Shown here: piece after piece, positions 1 to 5,488 of the stretch
Position numbering within the stretch: the first letter of the stretch is position 1
Layout of the letters: every line of letters starts with the position of its first letter
Assembly: GCA_934201655.1 (NCBI GenBank)
Contig: CAKPXD010000094.1
Location: 1-5,717, forward strand
Reading direction: 5' to 3'
Source of the DNA: an uncultured Streptococcus sp.
GTDB taxonomy: Bacteria > Bacillota > Bacilli > Lactobacillales > Streptococcaceae
DNA: 5,717 nt
Made by a program: the position numbers and the translations under genes
Notes under the pieces: generated by a model
What the model saw: the letters and a program-made list of their open reading frames with translations, nothing else
The model's database searches: none
What the model was told of the DNA's origin: nothing

Positions 1-51
1 GTAGAGCCCACTCAACCACTGCGTCTTGCTCGACAATCCAAAGATAATTGA
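1..51 (+). other. Possible 3' end of an upstream reading frame, or edge of an intergenic repeat
   Basis: Plus-strand frame 1 is open from the window edge to a TGA at 49-51, giving 16 residues (VEPTQPLRLARQSKDN). The minus strand is also open in a frame here, so openness over 50 bases carries little weight. If it is coding, it is the tail of a gene converging on the ATP-grasp gene, and the hairpin at 51-78 would serve both. The alternative, which I find equally likely, is that this stretch plus the hairpin belongs to a non-coding element that recurs between streptococcal genes. Nothing inside the window decides between these. Confidence 0.25.
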
Positions 52-78
52 GAGGCTAGGACTTTTGTCCCAGCCTCT
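51..78. terminator. Hairpin between convergent ends; probable terminator of the esterase/ATP-grasp operon
   Basis: An inverted repeat pairs 51-57 (AGAGGCT) with 72-78 (AGCCTCT) and 59-62 (GGAC) with 67-70 (GTCC). There is one A/C mismatch (58/71) and a TTTT loop at 63-66, giving about 11 base pairs. It lies 10 bp past the TAA of the ATP-grasp gene, where a terminator is expected. The U-tract is weak on both sides: the minus-strand transcript continues CAATTATCTTT and the plus-strand one TCATATCCTATT. It may therefore be an inefficient or bidirectional terminator. The GGGACAAAAGTCC-type core resembles a hairpin I recall as common between genes of streptococci, which is unverified here. Confidence 0.6.
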
Positions 79-88
79 TCATATCCTA

Positions 89-1252
89 TTACTGACGCTG
101 ACCAAAATCCTTAATCATCTGCTCCATTTCCTCACGACTTGGTGTCGTAAGCATATAGAGATAGTCTCCTTGCAATTCAGCAAAGGCTGCCGGCATAATT
201 TTCTTTACTTTGAACTGCTGACCATATTTAGCGAGCAAGTCTTCTTCTGAATAAACATAGTTAGCATTGGCGCGACGAGATGTTGCTAAGCAATACTGGG
301 TTTCAAACGGAGACTCTGGGAATGCTTCACCTGCAACGATAGCTGCATAGCCCTTGTACAAATCCAAGGAATGCGCATAGTTATAGACATCAATAGTGAA
401 GCCACCTGCTGGACGGTTATTGTACTCAATGGCAATATAATCATCACCCTCACGGAAGAACTCGATATGGAAGAAACGTTCTTTCATACCAAATTCCTTG
501 ACGATAGCCTCACCATACTTGCGAAGTTTCGGATCCATATCTTTAAGAACATAATAAGAATTGTCCATCTTGTAAATCATGAGATCAAGGGGTGTATGTG
601 CATAGTCAAAGGTAGTTGAAAAGACAATATTCCCGTCTCTATCCACCAAACCATCGAAGGTACAGATTTCACTAGAGGTAACAAATTTTTCAAAGAAATA
701 AACTGTTGAATGGTCCCATTCAGCCTTAAAGTGGTTTACATCATCTTCTGTTTCAAGTTTGAAGGTTGCTGCTGCACCAACTCCATTATCAGGTTTGGCA
801 ATCATGGGAAGTCCAATTTCTTTCACAGCTTTGTCAACATCTGCTTCTGTTTCAATGACAGCACCTGGCACAACTGGAACTCCAGTTTTTTGGAAGAGTT
901 TTTTCATTTCAGACTTGAACTTGGTCTTCTTGAGGTCTTCTGGTTCGGCACCAAAAACATTGAACTGTTCACGAAGAGCAGCATCCAACTCTAGCCAGTA
1001 TTCATTATGAGATTCGATGCGGTCAATTGGACCATGCTTATAGAAAAGAAAGGCAACTGCTCGTTTAACCTCATCGATATTTTCAAGATTATCAACTCGG
1101 AAGTACTCCGTCAAGCTATTGCGTAATGGTTCATCTAGTTGTTCGTAGGGTTCTTGCCCAATCCCTAGAACTGTGATTCCTTTATTGGCTAGCTCAATAC
1201 TAAATTGCTGAAAATTTTGTGGGTAATAGGGTGAAATTACAAGATAATTCAT
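89..1252 (-). CDS. ATP-grasp domain protein (carboxylate-amine ligase-like; carbamoyl-phosphate synthase large-chain-like)
   Basis: A soluble 387-residue protein with the layout of ATP-grasp enzymes, which activate a carboxylate as an acyl phosphate and join it to an amine or similar nucleophile. Residues 1-105 look like the pre-ATP-grasp domain (MNYLVISPYY start). Lys153 in PMIAKPDNGVGA and the glycine/alanine-rich stretch after it fit the ATP-binding lysine and loop. EKFV at 188-191 followed by Glu195 fits the adenine/hinge region. IEYNNRPAGG (275-284) supplies the metal-binding Glu276, Asn278/Asn279 and Arg280. No signal peptide or membrane segment is visible. The start is set at ATG 1252: AAGGAG (1259-1264) sits 6 bases before it, whereas the in-frame TTG at 1258 would abut that site with no spacing. 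It is the last gene of a three-gene unit, 12 bp after the middle esterase gene. Family assignment is firm; the substrate is unknown. Such proteins are often labelled carbamoyl-phosphate synthase-like, but this single module is too short to be CarB. Confidence 0.85.
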   Translation of the reverse strand: MNYLVISPYYPQNFQQFSIELANKGITVLGIGQEPYEQLDEPLRNSLTEYFRVDNLENIDEVKRAVAFLFYKHGPIDRIESHNEYWLELDAALREQFNVFGAEPEDLKKTKFKSEMKKLFQKTGVPVVPGAVIETEADVDKAVKEIGLPMIAKPDNGVGAAATFKLETEDDVNHFKAEWDHSTVYFFEKFVTSSEICTFDGLVDRDGNIVFSTTFDYAHTPLDLMIYKMDNSYYVLKDMDPKLRKYGEAIVKEFGMKERFFHIEFFREGDDYIAIEYNNRPAGGFTIDVYNYAHSLDLYKGYAAIVAGEAFPESPFETQYCLATSRRANANYVYSEEDLLAKYGQQFKVKKIMPAAFAELQGDYLYMLTTPSREEMEQMIKDFGQRQ

Positions 1253-1258
1253 AAGCAA

Positions 1259-1264
1259 CTCCTT
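1259..1264 (-). promoter_or_regulatory. Ribosome binding site that fixes the ATP-grasp start at ATG 1252
   Basis: The minus strand reads AAGGAG, then six bases (TTGCTT), then ATG. The TTG inside that spacer touches the Shine-Dalgarno sequence directly and is too close to act as a start. The site follows immediately after the TAA of the preceding esterase gene (1265-1267), which suggests translational coupling. Confidence 0.85.
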
Positions 1265-2005
1265 TTATAGACTCATATGACCGAGGAAATAAGGCATTTG
1301 TTTGCGCCACCATTCCCAGTCATGGGCAACATCGTGCCCCCATTCTGCAAACCAGGCAGGAATTTGTTTTTGGTCAAAGGCTTCTTTTAACTTGTAGTAA
1401 GAAGGAAGGCCATCCTGTTCCCAAGCACCTAGTCCTGTACAGATGACAATCTCAGCCTGACGGTAACGATCGATAAACCAACCATCATTTTGATTCCAGA
1501 TATAGTCTACTGGTGAATTTTGATAGATAGCATCATCGTTGTAGTAATCTCCAACAAAGAAACGAGCATCATAGACACCACTGAGGGCAATTACCTTTGT
1601 AAAGACATCTGGATGCTGGAGGAAAAAGTTAAGTGCATGGTAAGCTCCCATAGAGCATCCTGTTGTCATCATACCGTCAAACCAGCCTGTCTTGTGCTTG
1701 ATAAAAGGAATAGCTTCTTCAATCACATATCGTTCATAGGCACGGTGCATCTCAGCTTGATCATGACTATTTTTCCAAGTCGCAAGCCAGCTCTCACTAT
1801 CTACACTTGAAAGGGTAAAGAACTGCACGCGACCTTCTTCAATAAAGGATGCACAAGCATCAATCATCCCAAAATCATAGTATTCATTGTGGCTACCACC
1901 TGAGGAAGCAAAGACAACCACTGGGATACCTGCGTGTCCGTAACGATTAACATACATTTCACGGTTAAGATGACCACTCCAGTGGCTAAGATGTTCAATA
2001 TTCAT
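1265..2005 (-). CDS. Alpha/beta hydrolase, esterase-D-like (putative esterase family)
   Basis: A 246-residue cytoplasmic alpha/beta hydrolase with no signal peptide. The nucleophile elbow is GCSMG at residues 116-120, giving Ser118. The C-terminal AHDWEWWRKQMPYFL matches the GHDWxxWRxxL signature of the putative esterase family (PF00756), which points to His228 as catalytic; His224 is a nearby alternative. Asp198 in GAWEQDG is a plausible acid. SSGGSHNEYYDF (34-45) lies where the oxyanion-hole segment is expected. The family hydrolyses esters or thioesters of small molecules, and also includes S-formylglutathione hydrolase and siderophore esterases, so the substrate is open. The ATG at 2005 follows AAAGGAG with a normal spacing. 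It is the middle gene of the unit, 21 bp after the first esterase and 12 bp before the ATP-grasp gene. It is clearly different in sequence from the first esterase, so the two are not a recent duplication. Confidence 0.85.
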   Translation of the reverse strand: MNIEHLSHWSGHLNREMYVNRYGHAGIPVVVFASSGGSHNEYYDFGMIDACASFIEEGRVQFFTLSSVDSESWLATWKNSHDQAEMHRAYERYVIEEAIPFIKHKTGWFDGMMTTGCSMGAYHALNFFLQHPDVFTKVIALSGVYDARFFVGDYYNDDAIYQNSPVDYIWNQNDGWFIDRYRQAEIVICTGLGAWEQDGLPSYYKLKEAFDQKQIPAWFAEWGHDVAHDWEWWRKQMPYFLGHMSL

Positions 2006-2026
2006 ATCCTGTCTCCTTTATACTAA

Positions 2027-2851
2027 TTACCAATTTTCTGCAAAAAAGCGTAGGCAAGCTGGAAGATTTTCTGACCATGGCACTTCATGGTGAATGGCTC
2101 CAGCCTGAACCTTGAGAGAGATATTTTCCAACTCAACTCCTCCTGCTATCAAATCATGATAATAGCGAAGAGAAGAGTCAATATAGGCCTGCTTAATATT
2201 ACCAGCCATAAGGGTCTTATCCGTGTCATCTGCTTCTTCCGTTCCAACATAGATGAAGACACGCTGGTCAGGTAATAGTTTTTTACGCTCCATATAGCGA
2301 TCAAAGGCCTCTTGGTGAAGCCAGTTGGCTGATGAGAACACTCCCAAACACCCAATCTGATCCTGATACTCCAAGCCAATAAACTGGGTAATATTGCCAC
2401 CTAGAGAAGACCCAACCATAGCAGTGTGTTTGCGGTCAGACTTTGTACGATAGTTTTCATCGATAAAGGGTTTAACCACTTCCATGACAAACTCAGCGTA
2501 CTCGACTCCCTTACCACCAAACTGTTGGCCGGGAATATTAGACTCTTGGAATTTCCATGCCGCATACTCGTTCATTCGACCAAGCCCATCATTGTCAATA
2601 GCCACAACAATCATACGGCTAATATCTGGATTCCGTTTAATGGTAGGAATGATCTTCCATGAATGACCGACATAGGATTCTTTACTGTAAAAGACATTTT
2701 GACCATCATGGAAATAGACAACCGGATAAGTTCGATCCGTGTCTTTCTCGTAGTTTTTCGGGAGAAGAACACGTACACGGCGCTCCTTGCCTGTGTAGGG
2801 AACCTTGAGTTTATGCTCTCGCATTTTCAGGTAAAAGTAGGATTGATTCAT
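2027..2851 (-). CDS. Alpha/beta hydrolase, putative esterase (PF00756-type)
   Basis: A 274-residue soluble esterase-family protein, the first gene of the three-gene unit. VVYFHDGQNVF (44-54) is the typical strand and oxyanion region of this family. GSSLGG (147-152) is the nucleophile elbow with Ser149. AIHHEVPW (252-259) matches the family HNExxW motif and gives His254 as the catalytic histidine. The acidic cluster in VGTEEADDTD (202-211) probably supplies the third residue. There is no export signal, so an intracellular small-molecule ester or thioester is more likely than a polysaccharide substrate, although acetyl-xylan and feruloyl esterases share the fold. The start is set at ATG 2851. 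The promoter at 2887-2916 would begin transcription near 2880, leaving the in-frame TTG at 2873-2875 almost leaderless and without a good ribosome binding site. The ATG has AGAGAG ten bases upstream. A later ATG at 2824 lacks any visible site. The first-start choice is moderately sure and the family is firm. Confidence 0.83.
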   Translation of the reverse strand: MNQSYFYLKMREHKLKVPYTGKERRVRVLLPKNYEKDTDRTYPVVYFHDGQNVFYSKESYVGHSWKIIPTIKRNPDISRMIVVAIDNDGLGRMNEYAAWKFQESNIPGQQFGGKGVEYAEFVMEVVKPFIDENYRTKSDRKHTAMVGSSLGGNITQFIGLEYQDQIGCLGVFSSANWLHQEAFDRYMERKKLLPDQRVFIYVGTEEADDTDKTLMAGNIKQAYIDSSLRYYHDLIAGGVELENISLKVQAGAIHHEVPWSENLPACLRFFAENW

Positions 2852-2861
2852 TGTCAGAAAA

Positions 2862-2867
2862 CTCTCT
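2862..2867 (-). promoter_or_regulatory. Weak ribosome binding site of the first esterase gene
   Basis: AGAGAG on the minus strand lies ten bases before ATG 2851. It is an imperfect Shine-Dalgarno sequence but the best in the short predicted leader. It supports the ATG over the upstream TTG at 2873-2875, whose only candidate is a bare AGG. Confidence 0.45.
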
Positions 2868-2886
2868 ATATTCAAAATTTTACCTA

Positions 2887-2916
2887 ATTATATCATAAAA
2901 ATATAAAAAAAGTCAG
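2887..2916 (-). promoter_or_regulatory. Extended -10 promoter of the esterase/ATP-grasp operon
   Basis: On the minus strand a perfect TATAAT (2892 down to 2887) is preceded by TG plus one base, a full extended -10. CTGACT (2916 down to 2911), four of six matches to TTGACA, lies 18 bp upstream. The predicted transcript start is near 2880, giving a leader of about 29 bases to ATG 2851. The -35 element lies inside the terminator stem of thiI, and the U-tract of that terminator forms the promoter spacer. Confidence 0.7.
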
Positions 2917-2954
2917 TTTCCGTCCAAATTTAGGACAATAAACTAACTTTTTTT
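2905..2954 (-). terminator. Rho-independent terminator of the desulfurase-thiI operon
   Basis: 2910-2919 pairs with 2940-2949 over ten positions. One of these is a G:U in the minus-strand RNA and a C/A mismatch in the plus-strand RNA, which favours minus-strand use. An inner GTCC/GGAC stem (2922-2925 with 2933-2936) closes a seven-base loop. The minus-strand transcript then runs into a stretch of seven Us and further U-rich sequence. The hairpin starts about 35 bp past the thiI stop. A T-run on the other side means it could also act in the plus direction, although no plus-strand gene reaches it here. Confidence 0.85.
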
Positions 2955-2986
2955 ACTTATTTTATTTTTTCCTCTGGTTTTTCTGA

Positions 2987-4201
2987 TTAAAGGAGGTCAT
3001 CAATTAACTCATCAACCGCATCTTTCTCAGCTTGAGGGGTAATTTCAGTAATCATAATTCCTGCTACTGCTCGCTCAACCAATCCTTCAACATCCATACG
3101 TGTTTCATACTGTTCAGCATTCTTAATTTTAGGATTTGTTTTGGGACGATCAGGCGCAAAAATCGTACAGCAGTCTTCAAAAGGTTGGATAGAAATTTCA
3201 AAGGTATCAATTTCTTGTGCAATGTCAATGATTTCTAATTTATCCATGGTCACAACTGGTCGGATAATCGGTGTATTGGTTACGGCATTGATAGCCTGCA
3301 TACTTTCTAGGGTTTGGCTTGCCACCTGACCAAGACTTTCACCATTGATGATGACCAAACCATTTCTCACTTCACGGATACGGTCTGTAATGCGCATCAT
3401 AAAGCGACGAGTCAGAGTCATGAGATAAGCTTCTGGAGCCTTAGCCTTAATCTCTTCTTGAATCTCCGTGAATGGCACTTCGATAAACTGGATATTCCCA
3501 CCGAACTTAGTCAATTTACGGGTTAGATCCTGAGCTTTCTTGAGGGCACCTGGACTAGTATATGGTGGACTAGCAAAGTGAACAGCCTCGATATCTACTC
3601 CACGTTTCAAAGCAAGATAACCTGCTACAGGAGAGTCAATCCCCCCTGACAACATGAGCATACCTTTCCCAGAAGTGCCAACTGGCAAACCACCAGCCCC
3701 ACGAATGGTCTCATAGGAAAGATAAGCCGCCTCTTCACGAATCTCCACTTGTAGATTGATATCGGGATTTTTCATCTGGGCTTGTACATTTGGAATGGCA
3801 TCAAAAACAGCACCACCAAGAACTTGGTTGAGTTCACGACTATCCAGTTCAAAGTTGTGATCACTACGTTTGCTAGAAATCTTAAAGGTCATGCCTTCCT
3901 TATAGATGTCCTGCATAATCTCTTGAACAGCAGATTTAAGAACTTCTACAGATTTTTCAACCTTATATACTGGAGAAAAGTTTTGAATCCCGAAAACCTG
4001 TTTGAGAGACTCAGCTACTGCTGCATAGTCGGCTCCATTAAGATAAGCATGGGCACGGTCGCGATCAGCAGTTACCTTGACTTGAGGATAAATAGACAAA
4101 ACGTCTGAGATATTATTACGTAGTTTATTGATGAAACGCATCCGGTTTTTACCCTTGGTTGAAAGCTCTCCGTAGCGAATCATAATTTCTGAATACTGCA
4201 T
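2987..4201 (-). CDS. thiI: tRNA 4-thiouridine synthase (tRNA uracil 4-sulfurtransferase) ThiI, without rhodanese domain
   Basis: ThiI adenylates uridine 8 of tRNA with ATP and replaces the oxygen with sulfur, making 4-thiouridine. The 404 residues hold the N-terminal ferredoxin-like and THUMP regions (about 1-165, with [12 protein letters not shown] at 9-20) and then a PP-loop ATP pyrophosphatase domain. SGGIDSPVA at 185-193 is the PP-loop. FEDCCTIF (341-348) carries Cys344/Cys345, corresponding to the conserved PP-loop-domain cysteine of E. coli ThiI. The protein ends near residue 404, so the C-terminal rhodanese domain of the roughly 480-residue enterobacterial enzyme is absent, as is usual in Firmicutes. 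ATG 4201 has TAGGAG five bases upstream, and this site overlaps the TAG stop of the desulfurase gene, implying coupled translation. No thiamine-synthesis gene lies nearby, so the tRNA role is the better-supported one despite the gene name. Confidence 0.95.
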   Translation of the reverse strand: MQYSEIMIRYGELSTKGKNRMRFINKLRNNISDVLSIYPQVKVTADRDRAHAYLNGADYAAVAESLKQVFGIQNFSPVYKVEKSVEVLKSAVQEIMQDIYKEGMTFKISSKRSDHNFELDSRELNQVLGGAVFDAIPNVQAQMKNPDINLQVEIREEAAYLSYETIRGAGGLPVGTSGKGMLMLSGGIDSPVAGYLALKRGVDIEAVHFASPPYTSPGALKKAQDLTRKLTKFGGNIQFIEVPFTEIQEEIKAKAPEAYLMTLTRRFMMRITDRIREVRNGLVIINGESLGQVASQTLESMQAINAVTNTPIIRPVVTMDKLEIIDIAQEIDTFEISIQPFEDCCTIFAPDRPKTNPKIKNAEQYETRMDVEGLVERAVAGIMITEITPQAEKDAVDELIDDLL

Positions 4202-4209
4202 GAATACTC

Positions 4210-5352
4210 CTATCTTACTTTTCTAGTTTGATTGTAAATTAATTTTAGTTTGGTCAAAAATTGCTCAACTTGACTCATGTCATTTTCTAGGTCTAGGCTG
4301 ACGCGTACTGCTGACTGGGCCTTATCTTTTTCAACCCCCATGGCAATCAAGGTACCAGCAGGTTTTCCTGCCTTGGACGAGCAAGCAGAGGTTGTGGAAA
4401 TGAAAATATCATAGTCTTCAAATGCATGAACGATGACTTCACCACGGACACCCCTAATCCCAAAAGTCAGAATATGAGGCGCAAATTCTTCCTCACCTGA
4501 GAAAACAAAAATATCTGGATATTCGAGTAGAGCTTGACGGATGACTGCCTTCATCTGACTCGTTTTGTTAGAAAACAATTCCAATTTTTCCATAGCTAGA
4601 CGCAGTGCCTTGGCTGTTGCTGCAATTCCTGCTACATTCTCAGTTGTTGAACGATAGTCACGCTCTTGGCCACCGCCAGTTAATAGGGGGGTGATTTTCT
4701 TGCCAGACTTGATATAGACAAATCCAACACCACGAACTCCGTGGAATTTATGACTAGAAAAAGTCGCAAAATCCACTCGGTCAGTCAGGTAGGATTCTGT
4801 TGGAATCTTAGCTAAAGCTTGAACCGCATCAACATGGAAGGAGATAGTCGGCTTATCTGCTAAAAGTTCCGAGATAGCTTCAATAGGTTGGATTGAACCA
4901 ATTTCATTGTTAACAGCCATGATAGAAACTAATGTCGTATCAGCTCGAAGCAAATTTGCTAAGGCATCTACATCTACAAAACCTTTTTCATCTACTGGCG
5001 CAAAATCCACTTCAAAACCTTGACTTTTCAACCAAAGAGCAGACTCCTTAACCGCTGGATGCTCAATTTCTGACACGATGATGTGTTTACCAAACTGAGC
5101 TTTTTCAAAAGCGACACCTTTGATAACCCAGTTATCTCCTTCGGTACCACCAGAGGTAAAGAATACTTCTTCGCTTTTCTTACCAATTAAGGCTGCAATC
5201 TGCTGACGAGAAGCTTCTAAAATTCTGGTAGACTGATCACCCAAACGATGAAGGCTAGATGGATTACCAATAATTTTTGCAGACACCTGCATGTAAGTTT
5301 CAAGTACTTCAGGATAAGGCTTGGTCGTAGCCGAATTATCAAAGTAAATCAT
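4210..5352 (-). CDS. Cysteine desulfurase, NifS/IscS type (NifZ-like partner of ThiI)
   Basis: A PLP enzyme that converts cysteine to alanine and holds the released sulfur as a persulfide. The 380 residues show the class V aminotransferase fold: [10 protein letters not shown] at the N-terminus, SGGTEGDN (67-74) for phosphate binding, His98 in EIEHPA for cofactor stacking, Asp175 in HVDAVQ, and the PLP lysine Lys202 in SSHKFHG. The active-site cysteine is Cys324 in [13 protein letters not shown], on the long mobile loop of group I enzymes, which suits direct sulfur transfer to a partner. That partner is most likely ThiI, whose gene starts 8 bp after this one and which lacks its own rhodanese domain. 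In B. subtilis the adjacent NifZ fills this role. The ATG at 5352 has an in-frame TGA three codons upstream, so no longer start exists. Its ribosome binding site is weak (GTGAG, five bases away). A symbol is withheld because iscS, nifS and nifZ are all used for such genes. A general iron-sulfur or s2U role cannot be excluded. Confidence 0.93.
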   Translation of the reverse strand: MIYFDNSATTKPYPEVLETYMQVSAKIIGNPSSLHRLGDQSTRILEASRQQIAALIGKKSEEVFFTSGGTEGDNWVIKGVAFEKAQFGKHIIVSEIEHPAVKESALWLKSQGFEVDFAPVDEKGFVDVDALANLLRADTTLVSIMAVNNEIGSIQPIEAISELLADKPTISFHVDAVQALAKIPTESYLTDRVDFATFSSHKFHGVRGVGFVYIKSGKKITPLLTGGGQERDYRSTTENVAGIAATAKALRLAMEKLELFSNKTSQMKAVIRQALLEYPDIFVFSGEEEFAPHILTFGIRGVRGEVIVHAFEDYDIFISTTSACSSKAGKPAGTLIAMGVEKDKAQSAVRVSLDLENDMSQVEQFLTKLKLIYNQTRKVR

Positions 5353-5384
5353 TGTTTCTCACACTTTCTAAAATCACTCCTTCT

Positions 5385-5413
5385 ATTGTAACACGAAACA
5401 GTTCAGGCGACAA
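5385..5413 (-). promoter_or_regulatory. Promoter of the desulfurase-thiI operon
   Basis: On the minus strand TACAAT (5390 down to 5385) is preceded by TGT, which makes an extended -10. TTGTCG (5413 down to 5408), four of six matches to the -35 consensus, lies 17 bp upstream. Transcription would start near 5378, about 26 bases before ATG 5352. The AAGGAG at 5377-5382 would then sit at the transcript end, too far from the ATG to serve it. Confidence 0.6.
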
Positions 5414-5427
5414 GAAATGCCGTTCAG
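5398..5427 (+). promoter_or_regulatory. Candidate ComE/BlpR-type direct repeat
   Basis: ACAGTTCAG (5398-5406) and GCCGTTCAG (5419-5427) form a direct repeat with a 12-bp spacer, that is, a 21-bp period or two helical turns. Streptococcal LytTR-family regulators such as ComE and BlpR bind paired ACAnTTsrG-like nonamers with a 12-bp gap. The first half fits well; the second deviates in its first two positions. The distance from the second half to the plus-strand TATAAT is 31 bp, the same as I recall for the pneumococcal comC promoter. The operon promoter's -35 falls in the spacer, so binding could also affect the desulfurase gene. Speculative without binding data. Confidence 0.3.
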
Positions 5428-5432
5428 GTTCA

Positions 5433-5449
5433 TTTAAGTTTTTTTTAAA
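5433..5449 (+). promoter_or_regulatory. CiaR-type direct repeat upstream of the plus-strand gene
   Basis: TTTAAG (5433-5438), five Ts, then TTTAAA (5444-5449) matches the CiaR recognition pattern TTTAAG-N5-TTTAAG at 11 of 12 defined positions. It ends 9 bp before the TATAAT at 5459-5464 and covers the place where a -35 element should be; no good -35 is present, which is consistent with an activated promoter. CiaR is the response regulator of the streptococcal CiaRH two-component system. The run of Ts makes chance similarity possible, but the exact N5 spacing and the promoter position argue for a real site. Confidence 0.6.
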
Positions 5450-5458
5450 GATTTTGGG

Positions 5459-5464
5459 TATAAT
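5459..5464 (+). promoter_or_regulatory. -10 element of the plus-strand membrane protein gene
   Basis: A perfect TATAAT with no convincing -35: the 17-bp position reads AAGTTT. Transcription would begin near 5471, leaving about 18 bases of leader that contain AAAGGAG (5475-5481), seven bases before ATG 5489. The poor -35 suggests dependence on an activator bound just upstream. Confidence 0.65.
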
Positions 5465-5488
5465 GAATCATGGTAAAGGAGAGAAATT

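Noticed and set aside
26..1010. Several plus-strand open frames opposite the ATP-grasp gene (such as 26-250, 371-619, 710-994)
   Set aside because: They lie antisense to a convincing enzyme gene, lack plausible ribosome binding sites and have low-complexity Phe/Ile/Leu-rich translations typical of shadow frames.
1253..1258. Upstream TTG start for the ATP-grasp protein
   Set aside because: It would leave zero spacing to the AAGGAG; ATG 1252 has a six-base spacing and gives a typical N-terminus.
2149..2400. Minus-strand open frame inside the first esterase gene in another phase
   Set aside because: It overlaps the coding region that contains the GSSLGG and HHE motifs, and its translation has no recognisable features.
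2989..2996. Plus-strand AAAGGAGG resembling a strong ribosome binding site
   Set aside because: No start codon follows at a suitable distance; the bases encode the Asp/Leu-rich C-terminus of ThiI on the other strand.
5353..5378. Riboswitch or attenuator in the desulfurase leader (considered because thiI often prompts a TPP riboswitch)
   Set aside because: The predicted leader is only about 26 bases, too short, and shows no stem-loop or TPP-element motif.
5317..5382. Possible GTG-started leader peptide overlapping the desulfurase start, preceded by AAGGAG (5377-5382)
   Set aside because: The GTG touches the AAGGAG with no spacing, and the predicted transcript start lies at or within that motif, so it is unlikely to be translated.
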